Shown: positions 46,151-56,451 of the stretch, one piece after another
Numbering within the stretch: position 1 is the first letter of the stretch
How the letters are laid out: every line of letters begins with the position of its first letter
Origin: Mycetohabitans endofungorum
Lineage (GTDB): Bacteria > Pseudomonadota > Gammaproteobacteria > Burkholderiales > Burkholderiaceae
Direction of reading: 5' to 3'
Assembly (NCBI RefSeq): GCF_037477895.1
Contig: NZ_CP132744.1
Coordinates: 2,232,001 to 2,296,000, forward strand
DNA: 64,000 bases
The notes under the pieces: generated by a model
Database searches by the model: none
What the model saw: only the letters and a program-made list of their open reading frames with translations
What the model was told of the DNA's origin: nothing
Translations under genes and position numbers: made by a program

Positions 46151-47865
46151 TTACAAAATTCATCCGCAAGTTGTTCGGCTCGCGTAGCGGCGATGCCACC
46201 TCGCCGGCCAACACATCGCGCAGCGCCGACGCCGATCGAGGCGGCGCGAATGCCAACACGGACAGCGCTGCGACAGGCCGTCGGCGCAATACGGCGCGCG
46301 ACGCGCAGCGCAGCACGCCAGCTGACGCGCGGGGCGCGCAGGACACTAGGCTGCCGTCGCGCAAGCCACCGCGCCGCACGCCGCGCCGCAACACCTTAGC
46401 CGCCAGTGGCCATGCCAGCAGCCATACTGCTGCTGATGGTGAAGCCGAAGTACCGGTGATCGTGCCAGCCGACATCCATCGTATCGATCCGGCGCTGATC
46501 TCGCGCCATGCCATCCGCGTCACCGACACGCTGCAACAAGCCGGTTTTCGCGCGTTTATCGTCGGCGGCGCGGTGCGCGATCTGCTGCTCAATATCGCGC
46601 CGAAGGATTTTGATGTCGCCACGGACGCCACGCCGGATGAGGTCGTCAAGCTGTTCCGCCGCGCCCGGTTAATCGGCCGGCGTTTTCAGATCGTCCACGT
46701 CCAGTTCGGACAGGAGATCATCGAAGTATCGACGTTCCGCGCGCTGATGGACGCGGCGCCAGCTGGCGCCAGGCCCACGGACAGCGAGCCGGCTGCGCCA
46801 CCGCGCAAGCTGCGACGCGGCGAGCTGGACCGGCGCACGCATGCGGTGGACGCGAGCGGGCGCGTGCTGCGCGACAACGTGTGGGGCGAACAGCACGAGG
46901 ACGCGACGCGGCGCGACTTCACCGTCAACGCGATGTACTACGATCCGGCGACGCAGACCGTGCTCGACTACCATCGCGGGATGGACGACATTCGCCAACG
47001 CGTGCTGCGAATGATCGGCGAGCCCACCACCCGCTTTCGCGAGGATCCGGTCAGGATGCTGCGTGTCGTGCGTTTCGCAGCCAAGCTGGACTTCACAATC
47101 GAATCGTCGACGCAGGCGCCGATCGCCGAGCTGGCGGATCTGATCAACAACGTGCCGGCGGCCCGGCTGTTCGACGAGATGCTCAAGCTGCTGCTGTCCG
47201 GACACGCGCTCGGCTGCCTGAAGCAGTTGCGCGCGCTGGGCCTGCACCATGGGCTGTTGCCGCTGCTGGACGTGGCGCTCGAGCAGCCCGGCGGGGAGCG
47301 TTTCATCACGCTTGCATTGACCCATACCGACGAGCGCGTGCGCTTGGGCAAACCGGTCTCACCCGGGTTCCTGTTTGCCTCGCTGCTGTGGCGCGAAATG
47401 CAACTGCGCTGGCAGCAATACGAGGCTGGCGGCGAACATTCGATCCCGGCGCTGCATCGTGCCATGGACGACGTGCTCGACCAGCAGACCGAAAAGCTCG
47501 CGATCCAGAGGCGCTACACCGCCGACATGCGCGAAATCTGGGGGCTGCAGCCCCGGCTGGAGAAACGTTCCGGCCGCAGCGCGTTGAAGCTGCTGGAGCA
47601 CCAGCGGTTTAGAGCAGGTTATGATTTTCTCTTGCTACGCTGCGAGGCAGGCGAGTTGGACGCGTCGGTCGGTCAATGGTGGACGGATTTCATCGCCGGC
47701 GATCCGGGCACGCGCGAGGCGCTGCTGGCGCAGGGCGACAAGGAGCGCTCGCCGCGCAAGCGCCGGCGCCGTAGCGGCTCGCGCAACCGCAAGGATCCTG
47801 GCGAAGGTGCCCAGCAGGCCTCGTCGCCGACCGACGGTGAACCACGTGGCAACGGCGACGCCTAG
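46147..47865 (+). CDS. pcnB: Poly(A) polymerase I
   Basis: Adds poly(A) tails that mark RNA for decay. The 572-residue protein starts at a GTG overlapping the upstream stop. A basic, low-complexity N-terminus (about 15-100) precedes the nucleotidyltransferase domain: GGAVRDLLL (140-148) and the metal-binding Asp154/Asp156 in KDFDVATDATPDEV. The RNA-binding region follows with RREDFTVNAM-like RRDFTVNAMYYDP and FREDPVRMLRVVRFAAKL (core EDPVRMLR). The C-terminus is basic (RKRRRRSGSRNRK). The size and the E. coli-like motif wording favour poly(A) polymerase over CCA-adding enzyme. Confidence 0.92.
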   Translation: MITKFIRKLFGSRSGDATSPANTSRSADADRGGANANTDSAATGRRRNTARDAQRSTPADARGAQDTRLPSRKPPRRTPRRNTLAASGHASSHTAADGEAEVPVIVPADIHRIDPALISRHAIRVTDTLQQAGFRAFIVGGAVRDLLLNIAPKDFDVATDATPDEVVKLFRRARLIGRRFQIVHVQFGQEIIEVSTFRALMDAAPAGARPTDSEPAAPPRKLRRGELDRRTHAVDASGRVLRDNVWGEQHEDATRRDFTVNAMYYDPATQTVLDYHRGMDDIRQRVLRMIGEPTTRFREDPVRMLRVVRFAAKLDFTIESSTQAPIAELADLINNVPAARLFDEMLKLLLSGHALGCLKQLRALGLHHGLLPLLDVALEQPGGERFITLALTHTDERVRLGKPVSPGFLFASLLWREMQLRWQQYEAGGEHSIPALHRAMDDVLDQQTEKLAIQRRYTADMREIWGLQPRLEKRSGRSALKLLEHQRFRAGYDFLLLRCEAGELDASVGQWWTDFIAGDPGTREALLAQGDKERSPRKRRRRSGSRNRKDPGEGAQQASSPTDGEPRGNGDA

Positions 47866-47908
47866 CGGCTTGCACGAACGCCGGCCATCGAATGCAGGAG
47901 TCGACGTC

Positions 47909-48451
47909 ATGACCGTAGCCTATCTTGGCCTGGGCGCGAACCTTGGCGACGCGCGCCAGACGCTAAAGGACGCCGTGGTCTGCCTCGCGCAGCAGGCTCC
48001 CGTTACCGTGCTCGCGAAATCGAGCCTGTACCGCACCGCCCCAGTCGATGCCGGTGGCGACGACTTCTACAATTGCGTGGTGAAGATCGATACCACGCTT
48101 GCCGCACGGCAGCTGCTCGCCCTGTGCCACGGCATTGAGCATCACTTCGGCCGCGAGCGCCCGTACCGGAACGCACCTCGGACGCTGGACATCGATATTC
48201 TGTTGTACGGCACCGGGCAACTCGACGAGCACGACCTGACGGTGCCGCACCCGCGGTTAACCGAGCGGGCGTTCGCGCTAGTGCCGCTGCTCGAACTGGA
48301 CGCAGCGATTGAGATTCCCGCGCTGGGCCATGCGCACTGTTACCTGCCTGGCGTCGCGTCGCAGCGCATCGAAAAGGTCGCCCCTTGCCAATGCCCGTTC
48401 CGACGCGTCGCTGCTGCGATCGTGGGCGGCAAGTCGGGGCCGCGCCAATGA
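47909..48451 (+). CDS. folK: 2-amino-4-hydroxy-6-hydroxymethyldihydropteridine pyrophosphokinase
   Basis: Pyrophosphorylates hydroxymethyldihydropterin in folate synthesis. The 180-residue product begins MTVAYLGLGANLGD and contains SSLYRTAPVD, DFYNCVVKI, FGRERPYRNAPRTLDIDILL (core RNAPRTLDIDIL) and VPHPRLTERAFALVPL, all diagnostic. The ATG at 47909 has CAGGAG 9 bases upstream; a longer reading overlaps pcnB and is rejected. Its stop overlaps the next start (ATGA). Confidence 0.95.
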   Translation: MTVAYLGLGANLGDARQTLKDAVVCLAQQAPVTVLAKSSLYRTAPVDAGGDDFYNCVVKIDTTLAARQLLALCHGIEHHFGRERPYRNAPRTLDIDILLYGTGQLDEHDLTVPHPRLTERAFALVPLLELDAAIEIPALGHAHCYLPGVASQRIEKVAPCQCPFRRVAAAIVGGKSGPRQ

Positions 48452-49140
48452 ACCCGTCCACCGTCGTACCACCGCTGACCGTCCATGCGCCGGTGCAGCC
48501 CACGCCGTTCGGCTATCTAGTGATCGAGGGGCCAATCGGCGCCGGCAAGACCACGCTGGCGACGCAACTGGCGACACGCTGGTCAATGCAAACGCTGCTG
48601 GAGCGCGCGGCTGACAACCCGTTCCTCGAGCGCTTCTATCACGACAACGCGCGCTACGCGTTACCAGCGCAATTGGACTTCCTACTGCAGCGCGAGACGC
48701 AAATGCGCGCGATCGCCGATGCACGGCAGCGCGGCACGCCGCTCGTCGTAGACTTCCTGCCGCAGAAAGACGAATTGTTTGCCCGCCTGACGCTGCCCGA
48801 CGATGAATTCGCGCTGTATCGCGCGCTGGCTGCACATGTGCCGCTCGCCCGGCCAGTGCCGGATCTCGTGATTTACCTTCAAGCCAGCCCGGAAACGCTG
48901 TTCGCCCGGATTCAAAAGCGCGCGATTCCGATGGAGACGCATATCACCGATGCGTACCTGCGCGCATTGTGCGACACGTACAGCGAATTTTTCTATCACT
49001 ACAACGACGCGCCGCTGCTCAGCGTCAATACTGACCATCTGGATCTGGCAGGATCTGACGCAGACCTGGACTTGCTGGTCAAGCACATCGGATCGATGCG
49101 CGGCCGCAAGGCGGTATGGGTGAAGGGCACGGCGCGATAA
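48448..49140 (+). CDS. Deoxynucleoside kinase (deoxyadenosine/deoxyguanosine kinase type)
   Basis: A 230-residue dNK/thymidine-kinase-2 type enzyme that phosphorylates deoxynucleosides for salvage. The P-loop is GPIGAGKTT (residues 28-36), with [10 protein letters not shown], the substrate-binding [12 protein letters not shown] and a LID-region [18 protein letters not shown]. In Burkholderia this gene is often annotated simply as a deoxynucleoside kinase between folK and panB; the preferred substrate cannot be told here. It overlaps folK by four bases and precedes panB by 22 bases. Confidence 0.85.
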   Translation: MNPSTVVPPLTVHAPVQPTPFGYLVIEGPIGAGKTTLATQLATRWSMQTLLERAADNPFLERFYHDNARYALPAQLDFLLQRETQMRAIADARQRGTPLVVDFLPQKDELFARLTLPDDEFALYRALAAHVPLARPVPDLVIYLQASPETLFARIQKRAIPMETHITDAYLRALCDTYSEFFYHYNDAPLLSVNTDHLDLAGSDADLDLLVKHIGSMRGRKAVWVKGTAR

Positions 49141-49162
49141 CGCTCTCCAAGGATCATTTGTT

Positions 49163-49981
49163 ATGAGCTATCTGCAAAATTCTGGCCGTCGCGCCGTCAC
49201 TGTTCCGCGCCTTCAGCAGATGCGCGAGGCCGACGAGCCAATCGCGATGCTAACGTGCTACGACGCAAGCTTTGCGGCATTGCTCGAGCGCGCGGGCGTG
49301 GACGTGCTCCTCATCGGCGACTCGCTCGGCAACGTGTTGCAGGGCCAGAACACGACGTTGCCGGTCAGCGTAGCGGATATCGCATACCACACCGCCAGCG
49401 TGGCGCGCGGCAGCCGCGGCAACGCGCTGGTCGTCTCGGATTTGCCGTTCGGCAGCTATGGTACGCCAGCAGACGCGTATTCAAGCGCCGTCAAGCTAAT
49501 GCAGGCGGGCGCGCAGATGGTCAAGCTCGAGGGCGGTGCGTGGCTTGCCGAGACGATCCGCTTCCTGGTCGAACGATCGGTGCCGGTCTGCGCGCACCTG
49601 GGGCTCACGCCGCAGTCGGTGCACGCGTTTGGCGGCTTCAAGGTCCAGGGCAAAAACGATCTGGCAGCCGAACAGTTGAAAAAGGACGCTCAGTTGATTG
49701 AGCAGGCCGGCGCGCAGCTGCTCGTGCTCGAAGCGATCCCTGCCGCATTGGGCGCCCAGGTCACCGCGGCGCTGACGATTCCGACCATCGGCATCGGCGC
49801 CGGAGTCGACTGCTCGGGCCAGGTACTGGTATTACATGACATGCTCGGCGTGTTCCCTGGCAAACGGCCCCGGTTCGTCAAGGATTTCATGGTCGGCCAG
49901 CCGTCGATCGAGGCAGCCGTCCAGGCCTACGTGCGTGCAGTCAAAGAACGGACGTTCCCCACCGCAGAACACACGTTCTGA
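49163..49981 (+). CDS. panB: 3-methyl-2-oxobutanoate hydroxymethyltransferase
   Basis: Transfers a hydroxymethyl group from methylenetetrahydrofolate to ketoisovalerate to make ketopantoate for coenzyme A. The 272-residue product has the motifs [38 protein letters not shown] (core [10 protein letters not shown]), [36 protein letters not shown] and [20 protein letters not shown]. Length is normal. An AAGGAT motif lies before the ATG. It closes the folK-dgk-panB operon; its dependence on a folate cofactor fits the cluster. Confidence 0.97.
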   Translation: MSYLQNSGRRAVTVPRLQQMREADEPIAMLTCYDASFAALLERAGVDVLLIGDSLGNVLQGQNTTLPVSVADIAYHTASVARGSRGNALVVSDLPFGSYGTPADAYSSAVKLMQAGAQMVKLEGGAWLAETIRFLVERSVPVCAHLGLTPQSVHAFGGFKVQGKNDLAAEQLKKDAQLIEQAGAQLLVLEAIPAALGAQVTAALTIPTIGIGAGVDCSGQVLVLHDMLGVFPGKRPRFVKDFMVGQPSIEAAVQAYVRAVKERTFPTAEHTF

Positions 49982-50012
49982 ATCGACGTCGCTAAAGGCG
50001 AAGAAGGCGAAG

Positions 50013-51926
50013 CTAACGGCGAAGCAACTGTGCCGGCATCGCACCGCGCAGCGCATTGCAGACAATGAGCGCATCGCGGCGCTCGAAGTCGGCGCGCGTG
50101 ATCGGCCGCTCGATGGCTTGCCACACCGGATCCGCGAGCAACACCGAGCGCATAACGCCGGGTAATACACCGCTGGCCAGCGGCGGGGTGACCCAGCGGC
50201 CGTCGATTCGCACGAATACCGTGCTGCGGCCGCCTTCGGTCAGCTCGCCAAGCCGATTGAAAAACAACAGGTCAAACGCGTGATGGTTTTGCGCCAGCTG
50301 CCATGCTCGGTCATAGGTATCCCGGCAGGTGGTCTTGTGACGCAGCAACGGATCGCCCGGGTCCGGCGCAGCGATGCCGTGGTCGGACGCCAGCATTACG
50401 CGCACCGGACCGGCCGCAAGCGACGGCAATGGCGTCGCGCTGACGTCGATGGCCCCGTCCTTGCGCAGCGTCGCGCGCATCCGATATGCGCGATCCGGCG
50501 CGAGCGCCGCGCAGGCCTGCACGAGCCGTGCCGCAAATACCTCGGCGTCGAACCGGAAGCCGAAATAGCGCGCACTGCGCTCAATACGGGCGACATGTAG
50601 ACCTGCGTGGCGCACGCCCTCCCGCGTGGCATACATCGTCTCGAATAACTGGAAACCGGGGTCCACCTCGGTTAAGAAACGCGCCTTTAACGCACATTCG
50701 AAATATTCGTCGTGCGCGACGCTGTCCAGCACGATGCCGGCACCCACACCGAGCGTGCCCGCCCGCACGTCGGCACCCATACCAGTGTCCGATCGCGGTG
50801 CCAACACCAGCGTGCGAATAGCCACCGACAGGCAAAAATCGCCAAGCGTGCGTGCGGCAGCACACGTGTCGAGCCAGCCAATCGCACCGGTATACAGCCC
50901 ACGTGGTGTCGTCTCGATTGACTCGATCAACGCCATCGTGCGAACCTTTGGCGCGCCAGTAATCGAGCCACACGGAAAAAGCGCCCGCAGCACGTCGGCA
51001 AAACTGATCTCGTCACACACGCGCGCGTGCACGGTCGATGTCATTTGCCACACCGACGCGTACGGCTCGACCTCAAACAACGCGGGCACGCGAACCGAAC
51101 CGGTCCGCGCGATCCTGCCCAGATCGTTGCGCAGCAGGTCAACGATCATCAAGTTCTCTGCCCGGTTCTTATCGTCGGCGGCCAATGCCCGCGCTTGCTG
51201 CGCGTCGAGCTGCGCGTCATTCGCACGCGGCGCCGTGCCTTTCATCGGCCGCGCGACGATCTTCCCGCCACGATGCTCGACAAACAGTTCGGGCGACAAC
51301 GACAGCACATGGGTGCCATCGGGCAGCGCCAGCAAAGCGCCGAACGGCACCGGCTGGCGCGCTCGCAAACGTCGATACAATGCAGGCGCTGAGCCGAACA
51401 TATCGAACGCGAGCCGATACGTATAGTTGACTTGATAGGAATCGCCGTCGCGCAATGCTGCATGAATGCGCGTGATCGCGTCGTCAAATGCGTCACGCGT
51501 GACGCTGCTGCGTACGTTCGCGATGCCAGCCACCCCAGGATCCGCGCGGCCGCCGTCCTGCTGCTGCAACCACGCCGCAACCTGCTCCGAGGACAGGCAG
51601 CGCAACTCGCGGAACAGAAGAATGCGCAGCGCACCGCCGCCAGCGCGCCTGGCCGAGCATTGCAGCCGTACGCCCCATTCGTAGTCCGCAAGTAACAACG
51701 CATGCAGCCCCGTGCGCAAGTCTGCGTCAACTTCGGCGAGCACCGCATCGAGCCGATCGGGATCGGTGCAAGTGCGCTCATGCGAAAACGCCGTGTAGAG
51801 ACGCGAGCGGCATGCAGGGGCATCAGCCGACGCCTCCTCGGGCGCACAGTCGTCGAGCAGCGCAAACACGCGGGCGCTGTCGGGGTCGCCCGCAGCCTGT
51901 GCCACTCCCGCGTCAACTGCCATCAT
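50013..51926 (-). CDS. pabBC: Fused aminodeoxychorismate synthase component I and aminodeoxychorismate lyase
   Basis: A 637-residue fusion for making p-aminobenzoate for folate. The N-terminal half (about 40-380) is a chorismate-binding PabB domain with DSYQVNYTYRL, LSLSPELFVEHRGGKIVARP (core SPELFV), RPMKGTAPR, DLLRNDLGRIA and FPCGSITGAPKVRTM. The C-terminal half (about 395-637) is a class IV PLP aminotransferase domain (PabC) with HKTTCRDTYDRA, where the Lys would carry PLP, and GELTEGGRSTVFV. It starts one base after dnaJ on the same strand and so may be cotranscribed with the chaperone cluster. Confidence 0.92.
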   Translation of the reverse strand: MMAVDAGVAQAAGDPDSARVFALLDDCAPEEASADAPACRSRLYTAFSHERTCTDPDRLDAVLAEVDADLRTGLHALLLADYEWGVRLQCSARRAGGGALRILLFRELRCLSSEQVAAWLQQQDGGRADPGVAGIANVRSSVTRDAFDDAITRIHAALRDGDSYQVNYTYRLAFDMFGSAPALYRRLRARQPVPFGALLALPDGTHVLSLSPELFVEHRGGKIVARPMKGTAPRANDAQLDAQQARALAADDKNRAENLMIVDLLRNDLGRIARTGSVRVPALFEVEPYASVWQMTSTVHARVCDEISFADVLRALFPCGSITGAPKVRTMALIESIETTPRGLYTGAIGWLDTCAAARTLGDFCLSVAIRTLVLAPRSDTGMGADVRAGTLGVGAGIVLDSVAHDEYFECALKARFLTEVDPGFQLFETMYATREGVRHAGLHVARIERSARYFGFRFDAEVFAARLVQACAALAPDRAYRMRATLRKDGAIDVSATPLPSLAAGPVRVMLASDHGIAAPDPGDPLLRHKTTCRDTYDRAWQLAQNHHAFDLLFFNRLGELTEGGRSTVFVRIDGRWVTPPLASGVLPGVMRSVLLADPVWQAIERPITRADFERRDALIVCNALRGAMPAQLLRR

Positions 51927-51927
51927 G

Positions 51928-53055
51928 TCACTCGAAGAAGCTTTTCACGCGGTCGAACCAGCCCTTGCTCTGCGGGCTATGCCGCGCGCCCCCTTCGACC
52001 AGCGACTTCTCGAACTGGCGCAGCAGGTCACGTTGCGTATCAGTCAGCTTGACCGGCGTCTCCACCTGCACGTGCACGTACAAGTCGCCCGGCACGCTCG
52101 AGCGCAAACCCTTGAGGCCCTTGCCACGCAGACGGAACGTCTTGCCCGATTGCGTGCCCTCCGGCACGGTGAACGATGCCTTGCCAGCCAGCGTCGGCAC
52201 CTCGATCTCACCGCCCAGCGCCGCGGTGGTGAACGCGATCGGCATCTGGCAATGCAGGTCGTCGCCGTCACGCTCGAAGACGGTGTGCGGCTTGATGTGG
52301 ATCTCCACATACAGATCACCGTTCGGGCCACCATTGATGCCCGGCTCGCCGTTGCCGGCGGAACGAATCCGCATCCCCTCATCGATGCCGGCCGGAATCT
52401 TCACCTCCAGCGTCTTGTTTTCTTTGACTTTGCCGACGCCGTGGCAATGAGCGCACGGCTCCGGAATGTACGTCCCGGTGCCGTGACACTTTGGGCATGC
52501 CTGCTGAATGCTGAAGAAACCCTGCGACATGCGCACCTGCCCCTGCCCATGGCAAGTCGGGCATGTCTCAGGCTTGGTGCCCGGCTTCGCGCCGGAGCCA
52601 TGGCATACCTGGCACGATGCCCAACTCGGCACGCGGATTTGCGTCTCATAGCCATGCGCGGCCTGCTCCAGCGTGATCTCCATGCTGTAGCGCAGGTCCG
52701 CGCCGCGGTACACCTGCGGACCAGCCCGCCGGCCACCGCCTGCGGCTTGCCCAAAAATATCGCCGAAGATGTCGCCGAACGCATCGGCAAAACCGCCAAA
52801 GCCTTGCGCACCCGCCGCGCCCATGTTCGGGTCGACGCCCGCATGGCCGTACTGATCGTACGCGGCGCGCTTCTGTGAATCGGACAGCATTTCGTAGGCC
52901 TCTTTCGCCTCCTTGAAACGCTCTTCCGCCTCCTTGTTGCCAGGATTGCGGTCCGGGTGGTACTTCATCGCCAGCTTCCGATACGCCTTCTTGATATCGT
53001 CATCGGACGCATTCTTGGCGACACCCAGCACGTCGTAGTAGTCCCGTTTGGCCAT
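51928..53055 (-). CDS. dnaJ: Chaperone protein DnaJ
   Basis: Hsp40 co-chaperone that brings substrates to DnaK and stimulates its ATPase. The 375-residue product has the J domain with HPD at residues 33-35, a Gly/Phe-rich stretch (about 76-105), four zinc-binding CxxCxGxG repeats ([32 protein letters not shown]) and the C-terminal substrate domain. Everything expected is present. It follows dnaK by 163 bases on the same strand. Confidence 0.98.
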   Translation of the reverse strand: MAKRDYYDVLGVAKNASDDDIKKAYRKLAMKYHPDRNPGNKEAEERFKEAKEAYEMLSDSQKRAAYDQYGHAGVDPNMGAAGAQGFGGFADAFGDIFGDIFGQAAGGGRRAGPQVYRGADLRYSMEITLEQAAHGYETQIRVPSWASCQVCHGSGAKPGTKPETCPTCHGQGQVRMSQGFFSIQQACPKCHGTGTYIPEPCAHCHGVGKVKENKTLEVKIPAGIDEGMRIRSAGNGEPGINGGPNGDLYVEIHIKPHTVFERDGDDLHCQMPIAFTTAALGGEIEVPTLAGKASFTVPEGTQSGKTFRLRGKGLKGLRSSVPGDLYVHVQVETPVKLTDTQRDLLRQFEKSLVEGGARHSPQSKGWFDRVKSFFE

Positions 53056-53218
53056 ATCGAGTCAATGCCATCAAACAAAATGGGCCCGGAGAGCCGCTAA
53101 GCCCGCCAGGCGCTCTGCCTTCGCCACCGTGCTACGGTACACGATGGCACACAAATGGCCGGCCCGGTGGACGCGGCACGCATCGCGCACCGCGCACCGG
53201 CTGCCACCGCCGCTTCGC

Positions 53219-55162
53219 TCAGTCCTTCTTCACTTCCTTAAAGTCGGCGTCGACGACGTCGTCCTCGGCCTTGCCGGACGGTGCAGCGGACGACGCGCCG
53301 TCCCCGGCCGATGCCCCGGCCGCGCCCGCCTGGGCCTGCATGTCGGCGTACATCTTCTCACCGAGTTTTTGCGACACCTTCGACAGCGCTTCGATCTTCG
53401 CCTCGACCTGCGCCTTGTCGGACGCGCTCTTCAGCGCTTCCTCCAGTTCCTTGAGCGCAGCCTCGATCGCGCTCTTCTCGCTCGCGTCGATCTTGTCGCC
53501 GTAGTCAGACAGCGCCTTCTTCGTGCTGTGCACCAGCGCGTCACCTTGGTTACGCACGTCGGCTAGCTCGCGTAGGCGATGATCCTCCTCAGCGTTCGCC
53601 TCAGCATCCTTCACCATTTTCTCGATCTCAGCCTCGGACAGGCCCGAATTCGCCTTGATCGTGATCTTGTTCTCCTTGCCCGTGCCCTTGTCACGCGCAT
53701 GCACGTGCAGGATGCCGTTCGCGTCAATGTCGAACGTCACTTCGATCTGCGGCACGCCGCGCGGTGCGGGCGGGATGCCTTCCAGGTTGAATTCGCCCAG
53801 CAGCTTATTGCCGGCCGCCATCTCACGCTCACCCTGGAACACCTTGATCGTCACCGCCGACTGGTTGTCGTCGGCCGTCGAGTACACCTGCGTGTGCTTG
53901 GTCGGGATCGTCGTGTTTTTGTTGATCATCTTCGTCATCACGCCGCCAAGCGTCTCGATGCCCAGCGACAGCGGTGTCACATCCAGCAGCAGCACATCCT
54001 TGCGGTCGCCGGAGAGCACCTGGCCCTGGATCGCCGCACCCACCGCGACCGCCTCGTCCGGGTTCACGTCGCGACGCGGCTCCTTGCCGAAGAACGCCTT
54101 GACCTTGTCCTGCACCTTCGGCATCCGTGTCATGCCACCCACTAGGATCACGTCATCGATGTCACTCACCTTCACGCCCGCGTCCTTGATCGCGGTGCGG
54201 CACGGCTCGATCGTGCGCTCGATCAGCTCCTCGACCAGCGCCTCCAGCTTCGCGCGGGTGATCTTCAAATTCAAGTGCTTCGGGCCGGATGCGTCCGCCG
54301 TGATGTACGGTAGGTTGATCTCGGTTTGTGCCGAGCTCGACAACTCGATCTTGGCCTTCTCGGCCGCTTCCTTCAGCCGTTGCAGCGCGAGCACATCCTT
54401 GGACAGGTCAACGCCCTGCTCCTTCTTGAATTCACCGATGATGTAGTCGATGATCCGCTGGTCGAAGTCCTCGCCACCGAGGAACGTGTCGCCGTTGGTC
54501 GACAACACCTCGAACTGCATTTCGCCGTCCACGTCGGCGATCTCGATGATCGAGATATCAAACGTGCCACCGCCCAGGTCATAGACCGCGATCTTGCGAT
54601 CTCCCTTCTCGGTTTTGTCCAGTCCGAAGGCGAGCGCCGCGGCGGTCGGCTCGTTGATGATCCGCTTCACGTCCAGGCCGGCGATGCGGCCTGCATCCTT
54701 CGTGGCTTGCCGCTGGCTATCGTTGAAGTACGCTGGCACGGTGATCACCGCTTCGGTCACCGGCTCGCCGAGGTAATCCTCGGCCGTTTTCTTCATCTTG
54801 CGCAGCACTTCGGCAGAAATCTGCGGCGGCGCGAGCTTCTTGTCGCGCACCTGTACCCACGCGTCGCCATTGTCCGCCTTGATGATCTGGTAAGGCATCA
54901 GGCCAATGTCCTTCTGCACTTCCTTCTCTTCAAAGCGACGGCCGATCAGCCGCTTGACAGCGAATAGCGTGTTCTTCGGGTTCGTCACGGACTGGCGCTT
55001 GGCCGGCGCGCCGACCAAAATCTCGCCATCGTCCATATACGCGATAATCGAAGGCGTCGTGCGAGCGCCTTCCGAATTCTCGATCACCCGCACCTGGTTG
55101 CCTTCCATCAGCGCCACGCACGAATTCGTGGTACCGAGGTCGATCCCGATAATCCTGCCCAT
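53219..55162 (-). CDS. dnaK: Molecular chaperone DnaK (Hsp70)
   Basis: Hsp70 chaperone. The 647-residue product starts [20 protein letters not shown]; ATPase motifs include [29 protein letters not shown] and [20 protein letters not shown] (core DLGGGTFD), and the substrate domain follows with [15 protein letters not shown]. The C-terminus ends EVKKD, close to the usual EEVKD-type tail. An AGGAGAT ribosome binding site is upstream. The upstream gap contains a weak RpoH-like sequence (55235-55260). Confidence 0.98.
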   Translation of the reverse strand: MGRIIGIDLGTTNSCVALMEGNQVRVIENSEGARTTPSIIAYMDDGEILVGAPAKRQSVTNPKNTLFAVKRLIGRRFEEKEVQKDIGLMPYQIIKADNGDAWVQVRDKKLAPPQISAEVLRKMKKTAEDYLGEPVTEAVITVPAYFNDSQRQATKDAGRIAGLDVKRIINEPTAAALAFGLDKTEKGDRKIAVYDLGGGTFDISIIEIADVDGEMQFEVLSTNGDTFLGGEDFDQRIIDYIIGEFKKEQGVDLSKDVLALQRLKEAAEKAKIELSSSAQTEINLPYITADASGPKHLNLKITRAKLEALVEELIERTIEPCRTAIKDAGVKVSDIDDVILVGGMTRMPKVQDKVKAFFGKEPRRDVNPDEAVAVGAAIQGQVLSGDRKDVLLLDVTPLSLGIETLGGVMTKMINKNTTIPTKHTQVYSTADDNQSAVTIKVFQGEREMAAGNKLLGEFNLEGIPPAPRGVPQIEVTFDIDANGILHVHARDKGTGKENKITIKANSGLSEAEIEKMVKDAEANAEEDHRLRELADVRNQGDALVHSTKKALSDYGDKIDASEKSAIEAALKELEEALKSASDKAQVEAKIEALSKVSQKLGEKMYADMQAQAGAAGASAGDGASSAAPSGKAEDDVVDADFKEVKKD

Positions 55163-55234
55163 TTTTACTAATCTCCTGGCTTTGATCTAGCAGACCCGCG
55201 CAGCGCGCGGTCATCCATTCACGTCTGCCCACAA

Positions 55235-55260
55235 CGTGGGTGCAACAGTGCTGATTTCAA
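55235..55260 (-). promoter_or_regulatory. Weak RpoH-type promoter candidate upstream of dnaK
   Basis: On the minus strand TTGAAA (55255-55260), 14 bases, then CCCACG (55235-55240). The -10 part departs from the CCCCAT consensus, so this is only suggestive. Confidence 0.3.
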
Positions 55261-55308
55261 TACCCTGGCATGCACGCGAGCTTTGCCGAGGCGAGACGCC
55301 GGCCGCAC

Positions 55309-55935
55309 TCACTTGGGCGCGGCCACGGTGACCAGCGCCGGGCGCAACACGCGGTCGGCGATCACGTAGCCTTTTTGCAACACGCTGACGACCGTGTTGG
55401 CCTCCTGCTCGGCCGGCACCATCGAAATCGCCTGGTGCCGGTGTGGATCGAATTTCTCGCCGACCGGATTGATCTGCACAACGCGTCCCTTCTCCAAAGC
55501 GCTCGACAATTGACGTAACGTCAGTTCGACACCCTCACGCACCTTCGCCAAGTCGCCGGCGTTGTCCGCCAGTGCAGCCTCCAGGCTGTCAACGACCGGC
55601 AGCAGGTGCTCGGCGAAACTCTCGATCGCGAACTTGTGCGCCTTGGCAACGTCGTCCTGCGCGCGCCGCCGCACGTTCTCCGTCTCCGCGCAGGCGCGCA
55701 GGAAACTCTCGTGCAGTTCGGCGATCTTGGCATGCGCTTGCTCGAGCGCCTTGGCCTCGGCGGCGGCATCGGCCTCGCCGAATTGCCCATTGTCGGCGCC
55801 CGGCTGTGCCGCCGCGGCGACCTCGCGCTGAGCCTCGGCCGGTTGCACCTGTGCGTCCTGCGCCGTTTGCGTGCCGTTGCCGGCAGGTTCAGTATCCGAT
55901 GCGGGGCGATTCTGGCTTGCTTGCTTCTCTTCCAT
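55309..55935 (-). CDS. grpE: Nucleotide exchange factor GrpE
   Basis: Releases ADP from DnaK. The 208-residue product has a long acidic, Ala/Gln-rich N-terminus (about 1-55), a coiled-coil ([20 protein letters not shown]), the family signature [19 protein letters not shown] and the C-terminal beta domain with [20 protein letters not shown] (core [10 protein letters not shown]) and [19 protein letters not shown] prefer the ATG at 55935 over an upstream TTG at 55950; neither has a good ribosome binding site. It precedes dnaK by 146 bases. Confidence 0.95.
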   Translation of the reverse strand: MEEKQASQNRPASDTEPAGNGTQTAQDAQVQPAEAQREVAAAAQPGADNGQFGEADAAAEAKALEQAHAKIAELHESFLRACAETENVRRRAQDDVAKAHKFAIESFAEHLLPVVDSLEAALADNAGDLAKVREGVELTLRQLSSALEKGRVVQINPVGEKFDPHRHQAISMVPAEQEANTVVSVLQKGYVIADRVLRPALVTVAAPK

Positions 55936-56038
55936 GATGGCCGTGGTCAATTTCAGTCAATGGTTCGATTCGGCTATTCCCGCGTCCGGCCGGCCCGACA
56001 GGCGCCGGGGCGCGGGAAACCGTAGTTGCGCAATCGAC

Positions 56039-56063
56039 ATGGGGTCAACGCAGGCCTTTTCAA
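56039..56063 (-). promoter_or_regulatory. RpoH (sigma-32) type promoter of grpE
   Basis: On the minus strand TTGAAA (56058-56063), 13 bases, then a perfect CCCCAT (56039-56044), about 105 bases upstream of the grpE start. This matches the heat-shock consensus and suits the gene set downstream. Confidence 0.7.
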
Positions 56064-56115
56064 TAGCTCGCCGCAAAAAGTCACGGCGCGGCGCCGTCTG
56101 GCATGGCAACCTATC

Positions 56116-56157
56116 GTTACACGATTTCCTGTATGGGTTACACGATTTCCCGTATGT
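56116..56157. repeat. Two 21-bp direct repeats upstream of grpE
   Basis: Adjacent copies 56116-56136 and 56137-56157, beginning GTTACACGATTTCC, with two differences. They lie just upstream of the RpoH-type promoter. Confidence 0.9.
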
Positions 56158-56268
56158 TGCACCGCAAATAGATTGAGCGCCCGCCGACGCTGACCTACAC
56201 TTCGTTATGAGGCGCTTCAAGACGCGTGTCCCCTGATTGCGTCAACGGCGCTCCCACCGCCCAGCCAA

Positions 56269-56451
56269 ATGCCCGTTTCCGCCCGTGCCATGAAACTGAC
56301 TTTTGCCATTGGGGTGGTCGCCGTGGTATTGATCGCGGGAACGACCGCCATTTGCCTATCCGGGGCCGTCACCGAATCCACGACTGAGTACGGCGGCGTC
56401 CACGCGACGCTCGAGTCGTTATTCAATCCGCACCGGACAATTTGTCAATGA
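56269..56451 (+). CDS. Possible small membrane protein (weak)
   Basis: A 60-residue frame with one convincing hydrophobic stretch (FAIGVVAVVLIAGTTAICL) and a Met-Lys at position 8 that could be the true start (56290). No ribosome binding site is visible, and the end overlaps the 3' end of the Hsp15 gene on the other strand by 29 bases. No family recognised. It may be chance; reported because the 300-base region has no other gene. Confidence 0.25.
   Translation: MPVSARAMKLTFAIGVVAVVLIAGTTAICLSGAVTESTTEYGGVHATLESLFNPHRTICQ

Noticed and set aside
55163..55308. CIRCE element for HrcA near dnaK
   Set aside because: No TTAGCACTC-N9-GAGTGCTAA pattern found here or upstream of grpE.
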